From Microbacterium sp. Se63.02b (GTDB lineage: Bacteria; Actinomycetota; Actinomycetes; Actinomycetales; Microbacteriaceae): a DNA stretch of 64,000 nucleotides. The notes beneath the pieces are model-generated. The model made no database searches and was not told where the DNA came from. It worked only from the letters and a program-made list of their open reading frames with translations. The stretch lies in NCBI RefSeq assembly GCF_014171575.1, contig NZ_CP050453.1, forward strand, positions 3,410,001 to 3,474,000, read 5' to 3'. A program made the position numbers and the translations under genes. How positions within the stretch are numbered: position 1 is the first letter of the stretch; each line of letters opens with the position of its first letter. Of the stretch, positions 14,566-24,412 are shown piece by piece.

Positions 14566-16725
14566 TCACCCGTCCATGAGCTCGCGAAGCAGGGCTTCGG
14601 ATTGCTCTCCACTCCGAGGTCGCGGGTGGATCTCGACCGTCGCTCGCAGAATCCGCCCCGTATAGGGGAACCGGCCGTCGTAGTCGCGGACGACCGAGGC
14701 ATCCTGATCGCGTCCGCACTGCGCTGAGCCCATGAAGAACCGCAGTTGCGGCACCCAGGAGACGTCGGCGTCCGCCGGGGTGCTCGTCACGTCCGTCCCG
14801 ACCCGGATCGTCGCCGAGCGACCCTCCGTCAGGACGAGGGTCGCCTGCACCTTCCGCGCACCGACGTGTTCGCCGCGCGCGAGCGAGACGGCGGTGACGG
14901 CCTCCAGCGCGTTCACCGCGAACGTCAATCGACCGTCCCGCACATACAGACTCACTCCGCCGAACCTGTCGCCCATCGCCAGCAGCACTCCCTCATCCGC
15001 GCCGCCGACGGGCGAGAGATCGACCTCGACCGAGAAGTCGTGCCCGGAGATCGCGGGCGCGGCGGCCTGCGGCACCGGGGTCATACCGGGCACCAAGATC
15101 CAGCGGGTGCGATCGGGGTGTTCCGCGAACAGCTGCGACTTTCCCCGGTTGCCGAGCGGGAACACCTGGTTCGCAGCGGCCTGTTCGTTCCACAGCTCGA
15201 TGAGCTTCACCAGCCGCTGTGGATGTCGGGCACTCAGGTCGGTCGTCTCTGCGGGGTCGGCGTCGAGGTGATAGAGCTCCCACCGATCATCCGCGAAGTC
15301 GTCGCCCTGGCGGTGGAACGTGACCGCTTTCCAGCCGTCGGCGAGCAAGGCGCGGTGCCCGGCGACCTCGAAGTACTGCGGTGCGCGCTCACCGAGGGCA
15401 TCCGTCGCGGTGAACGTCGGGACCAGCGAGCGTCCGTGCAGCGGCATCTGTTCGATGCCCCGCACCGTCGAAGGCGGCTCCACGCCGGCGAGCTCGAGAA
15501 CGGTCGGCACCAGGTCCGTCACGAACGACCGGGTGTCATCATGCATCCCGCGACGGGACACCGGAGCACCGGAGATGATGAGCGGCGAACGCGTGCCTCC
15601 GGCGTGCACCGTGTGCTTGTACCGTCGGAAAGGGGTGTTCGACGCCTGCCCCCACCCGGCCGGGTACTGGTTGTAGTAGCGGCCGGTGCCGATCGCGGCG
15701 AGATCCACCTCGACCGCGCCTTCCGGAGCATCGTTGAGCACCGCCTCCTCGCTCAGGGCGCCCAACGGCCCGCCGGCATTCGTCGCTCCGTTGTCCGACA
15801 GCACGACGACGAGTGTCTCGCCTTCGGGGTCGGCGGCCGCGATCGCATCCAGCAGCCGCCCGAGTTCGGCATCGGCGTGTTCGAGATGGGCGGCGTACGC
15901 TTCCATCAGCCGTTCTGCGACGTCTCGCTCTTCGGCGGTCAACGACTCCCACACCGGGATCGCCGGATCCGCCTCGGGAAGCACGGTGTCGACCGGGATC
16001 ACACCGAGCTCACGCTGCCGCTCGAAACGACGGCGGCGCTCCTCCTCCCATCCGTGGGCGAACGCACCGCGATATCTGTCGAGATACTCCCGCGGAGCGT
16101 GGTGTGGGGAGTGCACCGCCCCGAAGGAGAGCATCGCGAATGACGGGTCGTCCGGACGCGCGTACCGGTGATCCGTGATCCATCGCACGGCCTCGTCGAC
16201 GATGATCTCCGAGATGTGCCGACCACCATACGCTGCCAGGTCGACGAACGAGTTGTCCTGCACGAGCTCGGGGCGGAACTGGTGCACGCGACCCGCGAGG
16301 AAGCCGAAGAACCGATCGAACCCTCTCGCCAGCGGCCATTCGTCATAGGGTCCGCCGGGGCCGGATGCCGCGTTCGGACTCAGATGCCACTTCCCGAACA
16401 GTCCCGATGCGTACCCTGCGTCCTTCAGCAGCAGCGGGAGCATCGCAGCCGACGACGGTATCGATCCCGTGTATCCCGGATCGCCCGAGGCGAACTGCAC
16501 GATCGTGCCCATGCCGACTGCGTGCGGATTGCGACCCGTCAACAGCGCGGCGCGGGTGGGCGAGCACAGCGGCGTGACGTCGAAGCCGGTGTAGCGGAGT
16601 CCTTCCGCCGCGAGTCGATCGATGTGCGGTGTGCGGATCGACGATCCGTAGCAGCCGAGATCGGAGTAGCCCATGTCGTCGAACAGCACGACGACGACAT
16701 GGGGACGACGGGAGTCAGCTGACAT
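14566..16725 (-). CDS. arylsulfatase with C-terminal beta-domain
   Basis: 719 residues. The N-terminal VVVVLFDDMGYSDLG supplies the calcium-binding Asp pair, and CSPTRAALLTGRN is the sulfatase signature whose Cys is converted to formylglycine. GKWHL, the HSPHHAP segment and LSDNGATNAGG supply further active-site residues. After the sulfatase core (about 560 residues) comes a beta-rich domain (SGHDFSVEVDLSPVGG, GVSLYVRDGRLTFAVN), as in several large arylsulfatases. The ATG at 16725 overlaps the end of the FAD oxidoreductase gene, so it is the last gene of the operon starting at 22270. It would release sulfate from a sulfated sugar or a small sulfate ester. No signal peptide is visible, so it probably acts on imported material. 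Confidence 0.92.
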   Translation of the reverse strand: MSADSRRPHVVVVLFDDMGYSDLGCYGSSIRTPHIDRLAAEGLRYTGFDVTPLCSPTRAALLTGRNPHAVGMGTIVQFASGDPGYTGSIPSSAAMLPLLLKDAGYASGLFGKWHLSPNAASGPGGPYDEWPLARGFDRFFGFLAGRVHQFRPELVQDNSFVDLAAYGGRHISEIIVDEAVRWITDHRYARPDDPSFAMLSFGAVHSPHHAPREYLDRYRGAFAHGWEEERRRRFERQRELGVIPVDTVLPEADPAIPVWESLTAEERDVAERLMEAYAAHLEHADAELGRLLDAIAAADPEGETLVVVLSDNGATNAGGPLGALSEEAVLNDAPEGAVEVDLAAIGTGRYYNQYPAGWGQASNTPFRRYKHTVHAGGTRSPLIISGAPVSRRGMHDDTRSFVTDLVPTVLELAGVEPPSTVRGIEQMPLHGRSLVPTFTATDALGERAPQYFEVAGHRALLADGWKAVTFHRQGDDFADDRWELYHLDADPAETTDLSARHPQRLVKLIELWNEQAAANQVFPLGNRGKSQLFAEHPDRTRWILVPGMTPVPQAAAPAISGHDFSVEVDLSPVGGADEGVLLAMGDRFGGVSLYVRDGRLTFAVNALEAVTAVSLARGEHVGARKVQATLVLTEGRSATIRVGTDVTSTPADADVSWVPQLRFFMGSAQCGRDQDASVVRDYDGRFPYTGRILRATVEIHPRPRSGEQSEALLRELMDG

Positions 16726-18092
16726 CGTCGACGTCCACGATCGCTCCCTGCCCCCGCAGCACCGCCTGTACGCGTGCGATATCGACCGCTCTGGGCTGCA
16801 CCTTCGAAGCGATGGCGACCGCCGCCGCGACCCCGGCACCATGACCGATGGCCGCGCAGGTCGCGCCGACGCGCATGGATCCGAGCGCATCACGGTCGAC
16901 CGACACGCACCGACCGGCCGCGAGCAGGCCATCGATCTCGCGGGGCACCATCACCCGGTAGGAGATGTCGAACGGCTCGGGAACGAACATCGAGTGCGTC
17001 CCGACCTGCTTCTCGGTCGGGTGCACGTCGATCGGCCAGCATCCGACGGCGATGCTGTCTTCGAAGCGTCTCGCCGCACGGACGTCGTCTCCCGTCATGA
17101 CGACCTCTCCGACCAGGCGCCGCGTCTCGCGCACCCCGATCTGAGTACTCGTCTGGATCAGCTTCGCGTTCTCGAACGCCGGTACCGAGGAGGTGAAGTA
17201 GTCGACGATACGGCGCGTGTCCTGTCGTCCCTCGATCTCGGCACGGCTGAGTTCGGCAGCGACCGAGGCGTCGCCCACGATGCGTGTCGAGTTCACCCAG
17301 ACGAGATCGCGGTCCAGCCCGCCGAACCAGGGACCGCCGTATCGGGGCAGCTCGCCCCGCTCCGCCGCCCTGGCCATCGCCGCGCTGTCGACGACGATGT
17401 CCAGACGCGAACTGGAGTACTCGGTGAGGATCGGATCCCGCAACACGCCGGCCTCCGGCCCGATCGGCAGGAGCGTCGGCACGTCGTGACGCACGGTGGG
17501 GTCGGGTTCCGCACCGGATAGACGGAACGACATCGTCATGGGTTGCAGGCTGTCGGACTTCGTCCACTCCGCGCCGCTGCGCTCGATGAAGTCTCCGTCT
17601 CCGGTGCAGTCGATCGTGACACCGGCGAGAACCGCTCCGCGACCGTCCTTGTTCTCGACGAACGCGCCCACCACGCGGGGGCCCTCCATGATCGGCGTCG
17701 CGCCCCACGTATGGAACAGCATCTCGACGCCCGACTCCTGCAGCAGCTCGTCGGCGACGCGTTTCATGACCTCGGGCTCCGTGTTGATCACGAAGCCGTT
17801 GTCGAAGCGCGCGCCGTCCTGCTGCTCGGCGCGCTCCACCCACTCGCCGCCGATGCCCGCGACGCAGCGCGAGTACGGGCGCAGCCAGGAGTTGAATCCG
17901 GCGAGCGTGAGCACCATCCCGGCGGTCCACATGCCACCGAGGAATCCGTGCCGTTCGAGCACGAGCGTGCGGGCCCCGGCGCGTGGCGCCCACGGCCGCG
18001 GCGACGCCGGCCGGACCACCGCCGATGACGAGCACGTCGACCTCGGCGATGACCGGTATCTCCCGTGCGGACTCTGTGATCTTCTCGGACAT
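16715..18092 (-). CDS. FAD-dependent oxidoreductase (FAD_oxidored / PF12831 type), frameshifted
   Basis: From ATG 18092 the N-terminus gives VDVLVIGGGPAGVAAAV, the dinucleotide-binding fold. The frame is lost near 17979-17984, in a GCGC run where two bases appear to be missing, and resumes as AGARTLVLERHGFLGGMWTA. Later motifs are TIDCTGDGDFIERSGAEW, RETRRLVGE and GLLAAGRCVSVDRDALGSMRVG, diagnostic of this large group of bacterial FAD oxidoreductases. It lies five bases after the MalG-type permease gene and overlaps the sulfatase start. Family members in glycan operons oxidise sugars or related alcohols; the substrate here is unknown. Confidence 0.85.
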
Positions 18093-18097
18093 CTTCT

Positions 18098-18976
18098 TCA
18101 ACCCTTCGATGCGCCGGCCGTCATCCCGCTGACGAGATACGGCTGGAGGAACCAGTAAACGACCATGACCGGAAGGATCGAGATGAGGCCCGCGGCCATC
18201 AGCTCGCTCCAGTTGATCTCCACGTCGCCGATCATCGACGCGATGCCCTGGGGGATCGTCCAGTTGTCGCGTGAGAGCAGAAGCGTCCTCGCGAACAGCA
18301 GGTCGGTCCACGCCGAGGTCGCGGCAAGTCCGAAGCAGGCGGCCAGACCGGGGACCGAGACAGGGAGGATCATCCGCCAGAGGATGCCCCATCGAGTGCA
18401 CCCGTCGACCATCGCCGCCTCGTCGATGTCGCGCGGAATGCCGTCGAAGTATCCCTTCAGTGTGAGCGCCGTCAGGGGTGTGATCGCCGCGGTGTTGGTG
18501 AGGATCACCGCCATCGAGGTGTCGAGCATCCCGAAGGTCTGGAACAGCACGAAGAACGGCAGCGCGAGGAGCGTACCGGGGAGCACGCGCCCCATGAGGA
18601 AGGAGTATGCGACGAACTTCTGCCCCGGGACCACGAACCGCGACATGGCGTACGCCGCCGTGACCGAGACCAGCGTGCTGAGCAGGGCGGCGCCGATCGT
18701 GACGATCCCCGACTGCACCAGCCACTTCAGGATGGCCGATTCGGCGAACAGCTGCACGAACGCGTCGAAGGTGAACGGCTTGCCGATGGGGATGAGCGCG
18801 GGGTTGCGGGAGAGCACCTCCGACGTCGGCAGGATCGCCGTCACGAACATCCAGTAGATCGGGAAGAACATGAAGACGATGAGCACGATCATGGCGATGA
18901 ACGGCCAGTTGATCCATCGGCGACGACGACCCACCGGTCGTCCGATGGCTGTCGAGTCGAGAGTGGTGGTGGTCAC
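18098..18976 (-). CDS. sugar ABC transporter permease, MalG type
   Basis: 292 residues with six membrane spans, the first being FIAMIVLIVFMFFPIYWMFV. The cytoplasmic loop that docks on the ATPase is present (DIDEAAMVDGCTRWGILWRM). It overlaps the MalF-type gene by four bases and precedes the FAD oxidoreductase by five. No ATPase gene is encoded nearby, so as usual for CUT1 systems in actinobacteria it likely uses a shared MsiK-type ATPase encoded elsewhere. Confidence 0.93.
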   Translation of the reverse strand: MTTTTLDSTAIGRPVGRRRRWINWPFIAMIVLIVFMFFPIYWMFVTAILPTSEVLSRNPALIPIGKPFTFDAFVQLFAESAILKWLVQSGIVTIGAALLSTLVSVTAAYAMSRFVVPGQKFVAYSFLMGRVLPGTLLALPFFVLFQTFGMLDTSMAVILTNTAAITPLTALTLKGYFDGIPRDIDEAAMVDGCTRWGILWRMILPVSVPGLAACFGLAATSAWTDLLFARTLLLSRDNWTIPQGIASMIGDVEINWSELMAAGLISILPVMVVYWFLQPYLVSGMTAGASKG

Positions 18977-19848
18977 AGGAATCCCTCCAGAGCGCCCTTG
19001 CTGTTGCGCTTGAGCAGCACCGCGACGAGGACGCCGACCAGGACGAAGGTCACGACACCGAGCGTCGCGGCGTTACCCATGTCGAAGTCCTCGAACGCCA
19101 GGTTGAAGACACGGACGGCGACCGTCTCGGTCGCCCCGTCGGGTCCGCCCTGCGTGGAGCCGTAGATGAAATCGAAGTCACGGAACGAGTGCATCGCACT
19201 GAAGATCGTGGCGACGAGGATGAACGGTGCCAGGCCGGGCAGCGTCACCCAGCGAAGTCGCGCCCACCAGCCGGCGCCATCGACCTGTGCAGCCTCGTAC
19301 TGCTCGCGCGGGATGGACTGGAGCCCGGCGAGGAGCATGAGCGTGAAGTACGGGATCGCCTTCCAGCTGGTCGGGAGGATCACCGCGAGGAGCGCGAGAG
19401 CAGGGTCCCCGAACCAGTTGACGTCGGTGTCGATGAGGCCGAGGGTACGCAGCATGTAATTGAACACGCCGTAGGTGGGCTGCATCATCCAGACGAACGC
19501 GATCGTCGCCGTGATGCCGGGCACGGCCCACGGAACCAGCGCGAGAGTGCGCATCACGCGCTGCCCCGGCATCCTCTGATTGAGCAGCAGCGCGGTGAAG
19601 AGACCGGCGATGAACGGAAGCAGCGTCGAGCCGATCACATAGACGATGGCGACGCCGAAGCTGCGCCAAGTGTCAGGGTCGCTGAGGACTTCGCCGTAGT
19701 TGACCAGACTCAGCGGTGCTTCGAAGATCGCTCCGAGCTTGCCGAGTTTGATGTCTCGCAGGCTGATGCCACCGAGCAGCAGCAGGGCGAAGGCGAGGGA
19801 GCCGACGACGGCGATGAGGCTCGGAGCGAGATACCCGAGCACCACCAC
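18973..19848 (-). CDS. sugar ABC transporter permease, MalF type (N-terminus probably incomplete)
   Basis: The open frame from GTG 19848 begins straight in the first span (VVLGYLAPSLIAVVGSLAF) and continues with the periplasmic loop, further spans and the docking loop PREQYEAAQVDGAGWWARLR. No ribosome site precedes this GTG. A much better start is the GTG at 19933, which overlaps the stop of the binding-protein gene (GTGA), but it is in another frame; the basic stretch RGRAFGRKVVVL joins the permease frame, so two bases seem to be missing between about 19850 and 19930. With them the protein would be about 319 residues. Partner of the MalG-type protein next to it. Confidence 0.88.
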   Translation of the reverse strand: MVVLGYLAPSLIAVVGSLAFALLLLGGISLRDIKLGKLGAIFEAPLSLVNYGEVLSDPDTWRSFGVAIVYVIGSTLLPFIAGLFTALLLNQRMPGQRVMRTLALVPWAVPGITATIAFVWMMQPTYGVFNYMLRTLGLIDTDVNWFGDPALALLAVILPTSWKAIPYFTLMLLAGLQSIPREQYEAAQVDGAGWWARLRWVTLPGLAPFILVATIFSAMHSFRDFDFIYGSTQGGPDGATETVAVRVFNLAFEDFDMGNAATLGVVTFVLVGVLVAVLLKRNSKGALEGFL

Positions 19849-19929
19849 CTTGCGTCCGAACGCGCGGCCACGCCGGGCCGCCTGTGGGCGACCCGGCGCG
19901 GACTGCGCGTTCCAGGGAACGGGCGGAGG

Positions 19930-21213
19930 TCACGGCGTGAGTCCTGCGTTCGTCAGCTTCTCGTCGAGGTCCGCGAGCACATCGGCGGTGGGTGCATCGC
20001 CCTGCAGCAGCACGTGCAGCTGGGCGCCGACGACATCGGCGAACTTCGCGTAGTCGGCACGCACGCCCTGAGCGCTCGTGTCGATGATCGGTGCGCTGTT
20101 CTCCCACGCTTCCACGATCGGAGCGGTGAGCGGGTCTTCGAGCAGGGCATCGGCGGAGCCGGGGCGCGCCGTCGGGCTTGTCACGATCGTCGCGTACTGC
20201 TCGAGCGATTCCTTCGAGATGACGAACTCGAGGAACTTCTCGGCCGCAGCCTTGGTGTCGTCGTCGAGGTCGGAGGCCATGGAGAAGCCGTGGCTGATGT
20301 CGCCGGGGTTGACCTCGAAGGGCGCCTTGGCGATCTTCAGGGAGTCGACGAGCGCGGGGTCCGCCGTCGCCTGCACGGTCGAGTAGTAGAACGGCCCCTC
20401 GATCATCATGGCGCTGTTGCCGTTGAGGAAGGCCTCCCGCTTGGCGGCGAAGTTCGTGCCGACCGGGCTGTACTCGGTGCCCAGTTCGCGCCAGACGTCG
20501 AGCGCTTCGACGACATCGTCCGAGGCGAAGCTCCACTCGCCGTCATCGATCCACTCGGCCCCCCTCCCAGCGGTGAACACCAGTGCGTCGCGGACGAAGT
20601 TGGCGGTGTTGTCGTCGGTGATGGCGTAGCCGAATGCGTCTCCGGGCAGATCGGTGACCGCTTTCGCCGCGGCCACCAACTCCTCATCGGTCGTCGGCAC
20701 CTCGACGCCCGCCTCGGCGAGCAGCGCTTCGTTGTAGAAGAGCGTGTAGCCGTAGTCGACCGTCAGGACGCCGTACGTCGTATCGTTCCACTCCATGGCT
20801 CCCTGAGACTCCGGCCACTCTGCGGGCACGTCCGTCTCGGCGACGAAGTCGTCGAGCGGCTCCAGGAAACCGGCCTCGGCCCAGGCGGGCAGGCTGCTGA
20901 TAGGCGTGGGCACGTGGATGATGTCGGGACCGGCGCCGGCGACCGCCTGGGTCGTGACCGTCGAGATGTAGTCGGCATAGGCGATCTGCTGGATGTCGAC
21001 CGTGATGCCCGGGTTCGCTTCCTCGAACTCGGGGATGATGGTGTCGAACCACACTCCGGTCTGCTCGGTGTGCGCCCAGGTGCTCAGCGTGAGCGTGACG
21101 TCTTCGGCGGTGGCGTCGGGATCGACGTCGGAATCGGCAGGGGCGGAGCATGCGACCAGACCGGTCGCGAGCACGGCTGTCACGGCAATGGCAGGGATAC
21201 GTCGTCGTTCCAT
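19930..21213 (-). CDS. sugar ABC transporter substrate-binding lipoprotein
   Basis: 427 residues. The N-terminus is a lipoprotein signal: RRR, a hydrophobic AIAVTAVLATG, and the lipobox LVAC, whose Cys is lipidated. The rest is a cluster-B type solute-binding fold (VTLTLSTWAHTEQTG, ITVDIQQIAYADYIS, GPDIIHVPTP, NGNSAMMIEGPFYY). It captures an oligosaccharide or sugar derivative outside the membrane and delivers it to the two permeases downstream. It follows the dehydrogenase gene after 31 bases. Confidence 0.93.
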   Translation of the reverse strand: MERRRIPAIAVTAVLATGLVACSAPADSDVDPDATAEDVTLTLSTWAHTEQTGVWFDTIIPEFEEANPGITVDIQQIAYADYISTVTTQAVAGAGPDIIHVPTPISSLPAWAEAGFLEPLDDFVAETDVPAEWPESQGAMEWNDTTYGVLTVDYGYTLFYNEALLAEAGVEVPTTDEELVAAAKAVTDLPGDAFGYAITDDNTANFVRDALVFTAGRGAEWIDDGEWSFASDDVVEALDVWRELGTEYSPVGTNFAAKREAFLNGNSAMMIEGPFYYSTVQATADPALVDSLKIAKAPFEVNPGDISHGFSMASDLDDDTKAAAEKFLEFVISKESLEQYATIVTSPTARPGSADALLEDPLTAPIVEAWENSAPIIDTSAQGVRADYAKFADVVGAQLHVLLQGDAPTADVLADLDEKLTNAGLTP

Positions 21214-21244
21214 GGGTGGTGCCTTTCTGTGTTTTCGGGCGGGT

Positions 21245-22270
21245 TCAGAGTTGCGGCAGGATGAGGGTCTTGAAGACGCCGGCGCGACCGGCGGTGTCGA
21301 TCGCCTCGCCGCTGTCCGCGAGGGGGAAGCGGTGCGAGATCAGCGGCTCCACCCGCACGCGGCCGGTCGCTACCAGCTCGATCGCAACGGGGAAGCAGTT
21401 CGCGTACCGGAAGACGCCGGTGATGACGAGCTCCTTCTCCTGGATCCAAGATGCGGGGATGTCGAGGCCCTCGGAGGCGCCCATCCCGACCAGGACCGCC
21501 ACCCCTGCCCGTCCCAGACGCGCGATGCCGTCACGGGCGGCGCGACCGTTCCCGGAGCACTCGATGTGCACGTCGAACTCGGCATCCAGGTCTGCGAGCT
21601 CGCCGGCGGGCACCGTCGCATCCGCGCCGAGCTCGGCTGCGAGGCGGAGCTTCTCGGGATCGATGTCGGTCACGGTGACCTGGCTCGCACCGAAGGCGCG
21701 GGCGGTCTGGGCCGTGAGCAGCCCCACAGGACCCGCTCCGGTGACGAGCACCCGAGCGCCCGGTGCGATGGCCGCCTTGCGACAGGCCCACACCGAGACG
21801 GCGAGCGGCTCGACGAGGGCTCCCTGCTCGGTGGAGACGTTCTCGGGGAGCGAGAAGGCGTAGTCCGCGCGGATCGCGACCACACTCTGCAAGGTGCCGT
21901 CGACCGGCGGCGTCGCATGGAAGATCACGTCGGGGCAGAGGTTGTAGCGACCGGTACGGCACTGCTCGCAACGCCCGCAGGGTACGCCCGGCTCGATCGC
22001 GACGCGGTCGCCGACGCGGTGGGAGGTGACTTCGGCGCCCAGGGCGACGACCACACCGGCGGTCTCATGTCCGAGCACGAGAGGCGCCTCGACGACGTAC
22101 TGACCGATCCGCCCGTGTCGGAAGTAATGAGCATCGGAGCCGCACACGCCGACGGCCTCGACCCGGACCAGAACCTCGTCGGCGGCGAGCTCGGGCACGG
22201 TGCGCTCTTCGATGACCATCCGTCCGACGTCGGTGAGAACAGCAGCGCGGTTGGGCGATTCATACGGCAT
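21245..22270 (-). CDS. zinc-dependent medium-chain dehydrogenase, sorbitol/xylitol dehydrogenase-like
   Basis: 341 residues. CGSDAHYFRHG carries the catalytic zinc Cys, LGHETAGVV the His-Glu pair, and PCGRCEQCRTGRYNLC the four cysteines of the structural zinc. VTGAGPVGLLTAQTARAFG is the NAD-binding fold, followed by Asp-Ile-Asp (DIDPEKL), which favours NAD over NADP. Closest in pattern to sorbitol (L-iditol) or xylitol dehydrogenases, which oxidise a polyol at C2. ATG 22270 begins the six-gene operon that runs to the sulfatase, divergent from the AraC regulator. Confidence 0.9.
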   Translation of the reverse strand: MPYESPNRAAVLTDVGRMVIEERTVPELAADEVLVRVEAVGVCGSDAHYFRHGRIGQYVVEAPLVLGHETAGVVVALGAEVTSHRVGDRVAIEPGVPCGRCEQCRTGRYNLCPDVIFHATPPVDGTLQSVVAIRADYAFSLPENVSTEQGALVEPLAVSVWACRKAAIAPGARVLVTGAGPVGLLTAQTARAFGASQVTVTDIDPEKLRLAAELGADATVPAGELADLDAEFDVHIECSGNGRAARDGIARLGRAGVAVLVGMGASEGLDIPASWIQEKELVITGVFRYANCFPVAIELVATGRVRVEPLISHRFPLADSGEAIDTAGRAGVFKTLILPQL

Positions 22271-22416
22271 GAGGTCGGGTTCTTCCTTGGACTCGATCGG
22301 GAGACGAAGCTGTCTGCCGCCCGAGTCTAGGAAGGGGAAGCGGAGGCGGGATAGCCACGCTGACACCTCTTGATGGTACTTCCTTGCCGTGATTAGCCGA
22401 TGAAGCACGAACTTGA

Positions 22417-22429
22417 GTGCAGAATGCAC
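22417..22429. promoter_or_regulatory. inverted repeat in the AraC/dehydrogenase intergenic region
   Basis: GTGCA-GAA-TGCAC is a perfect 5-bp inverted repeat 40 bases before the AraC start and about 150 bases before the divergent dehydrogenase. It is the clearest symmetric site in the 22271-22468 gap. Binding by AraC or another regulator is inferred from position only. Confidence 0.35.
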
Positions 22430-22468
22430 CAGATATGGCGCTATCGTTGTGCGCAGATCGGAGAGCAC

Positions 22469-23428
22469 ATGCAAAGGATTACCGTGCCGGATCGCCTCGA
22501 CACCCTCACCGGAAACGCTCTCAAGGCGCCGCCCTTCCGTGAGGTGATCCCCCGCGACCCCGGTGCCTCGTTCCGCTGGCACGAGCACGATTATCCGAAC
22601 CCTCTCGCCCGCTGGAATCGTCATCCCGAGTACGAGATCCACCTCATCCGACACGGCGCGGGACGCTACATCATCGGCGACGCCGTCGGCCCGTTCGGAG
22701 CAGGACAGCTGTTCTTCGTCGGATCGAACCTGCCCCACGATTGGATCAGCGACCTGCGACCGGGGGACGTCCTCCCCGGTCGCGACGTGGTGCTGCAGTT
22801 CGACCCCGCATGGTTCGAGCGCCTCCGGGAGGTGGTGCCGGAACTGGGCGACATGTCGGCTCTGCTCGCCCGGTCGCGTCGGGGCATCGAGTTCCGCGGT
22901 GAGACGGCTCGCGAAGGAGCCCGACTGCTCGAGAGCATCGGCTCGCAGTCGGGTGCCGCCGCGATCGCCGACTTCCTCTCGCTCCTCGCCGCGCTGAGCC
23001 GCGCACCGTCGGGCGACTTCCGCACGCTGAGTTCCCGCCCGGTCGATCACGGTATGAGTGACGACCCCTCCGACGTGGTGGCATCGGCTCTGGACTACAT
23101 CTTCGCGAATCTGGACTCGGAGCCGCGCCTCTCGGTCGCGGCGCGCATCGCGAACATGTCGGAGTCAGCGTTCTCCCGCTACTTCAAGAACGCCAGCGGA
23201 CAGACGTTCAGCGGCATGGTCAAACGCCTGCGCCTGACCCAGGCCTGCCGCCTCCTCGTGCACACCGACGCCACCGTGGCCCAGATCGCGCAGTCCGTCG
23301 GATACTCGAACCTGTCGAACTTCAACCGACGCTTCCGCGACGAGTACGACATGACGCCCTCCGACTACCGCCGCACCCGTGTACGCGCTGGGCTCTCGGC
23401 TGTCCTGATGGACACCGCGAACCTCTGA
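22469..23428 (+). CDS. AraC-family transcriptional regulator
   Basis: 319 residues from ATG 22469 (GGAGAG upstream). The N-terminal cupin domain reads FRWHEHDYPNP, RHPEYEIHLIRHGAGRYIIG and GQLFFVGSNLPHDW. The C-terminal AraC domain has both helix-turn-helix motifs: LSVAARIANMSESAFSRYFK and VAQIAQSVGYSNLSNFNRRF, then DMTPSDYRR. It probably senses a sugar derived from the imported glycan and controls the divergent operon 22270-14566. Confidence 0.93.
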   Translation: MQRITVPDRLDTLTGNALKAPPFREVIPRDPGASFRWHEHDYPNPLARWNRHPEYEIHLIRHGAGRYIIGDAVGPFGAGQLFFVGSNLPHDWISDLRPGDVLPGRDVVLQFDPAWFERLREVVPELGDMSALLARSRRGIEFRGETAREGARLLESIGSQSGAAAIADFLSLLAALSRAPSGDFRTLSSRPVDHGMSDDPSDVVASALDYIFANLDSEPRLSVAARIANMSESAFSRYFKNASGQTFSGMVKRLRLTQACRLLVHTDATVAQIAQSVGYSNLSNFNRRFRDEYDMTPSDYRRTRVRAGLSAVLMDTANL

Positions 23429-23515
23429 CCGACCGGGTGCACGTGCACCGGTGGAGCGGATGCCGCCGCGTCATCGGCTCGACGGTCCAGATACGTTCGC
23501 ACGTGTATCAGTGCG

Positions 23516-24412
23516 TCACGCGCTCGCGATTCGAAGGAACCAGCTCGCACGGTTCGATTCGCCCGGCGCAAGTCTTTGGAGATCTTCGTGCGAGTTGAAC
23601 GCGTCCGGCGGACAGGTCTGCGGTTCGATCGCGATGCCGCGGCGTGCAAGAGACGCGGACGGCACGTCAGCGGTGAACACCTGCAACCATCGGAAACCCT
23701 CGTCGACGCTGAGCTCGATGGTGAAGCCGTCTTGAGCAGTCACTCGAACCACCGCCAGCCCGTCATGTCGAGCCAGACGGCCGTATGCACGGCTGAAGCG
23801 CTCACCGCCGATGCGCCGAGGTGTGACGAAATCGCTGGTCGCGTCGGTCGGGCGCGGCGGCATCGGTCGCTTGGTGAGCGGATCGCTGTCAGAGCTGACG
23901 GATGCCTCGACGTGAAGCATCCACTCATCATTGACCCCGCCGCCCGCCATGAGGTAGGGGTGGAACCCCAGCCCGAAAGGGGCTGTGCCGCGGCCCATGT
24001 TCTTCCACTCCGACTCGCAGCAGATGCCCTTCTCGTCCAATCGATAGGTGACACGGAGGTGCATCTCGAAGGGGTACCCGGGCTTGTTCCCCAGAGTGAT
24101 CTCGTGCGTCACGCTCGCGGCGTCGACGGCGACCCGCTGCCAGCTGGCGTCGAAGACGAACCCGTGCAGTGAATGCCCGAAAGCGGGCTCGTTGACCGGG
24201 ACACGCTGCTCGAGATCGTCGTATCGGTAGCGCGAGTCGATGATGCGTCCGGGCCAGGGAGCGAGGACGGCCCCGTGATGTCCCTGCGTCCAGTCAAGTT
24301 CGGGCGGAGCACTGAGCAGCGGTCGTCCCTCGTGTTCCACGCTGCGCAGCGTGCATCCGTCCGACTCCACTCGTGCGCTCCACGCTCCGGCGGAGATACG
24401 CGTCTCAGCCAT
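23516..24412 (-). CDS. aldose 1-epimerase family protein
   Basis: 298 residues. GPWPGRI-like (APWPGRIIDSRY), FGHSLHGFVFD and FGLGFHPYL provide the catalytic His pair of the galactose mutarotase fold, and IAIEPQTCPPDAFNS carries the catalytic Glu. It interconverts the alpha and beta anomers of an aldose in the cytoplasm, helping free sugar enter catabolism. ATG 24412 overlaps the IclR stop, so it is the last gene of the minus-strand operon from 27941. A 14-bp perfect palindrome (GGTGCACGTGCACC, 23436-23449) lies in the convergent gap to the AraC gene and may act as a terminator. Confidence 0.9.
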   Translation of the reverse strand: MAETRISAGAWSARVESDGCTLRSVEHEGRPLLSAPPELDWTQGHHGAVLAPWPGRIIDSRYRYDDLEQRVPVNEPAFGHSLHGFVFDASWQRVAVDAASVTHEITLGNKPGYPFEMHLRVTYRLDEKGICCESEWKNMGRGTAPFGLGFHPYLMAGGGVNDEWMLHVEASVSSDSDPLTKRPMPPRPTDATSDFVTPRRIGGERFSRAYGRLARHDGLAVVRVTAQDGFTIELSVDEGFRWLQVFTADVPSASLARRGIAIEPQTCPPDAFNSHEDLQRLAPGESNRASWFLRIASA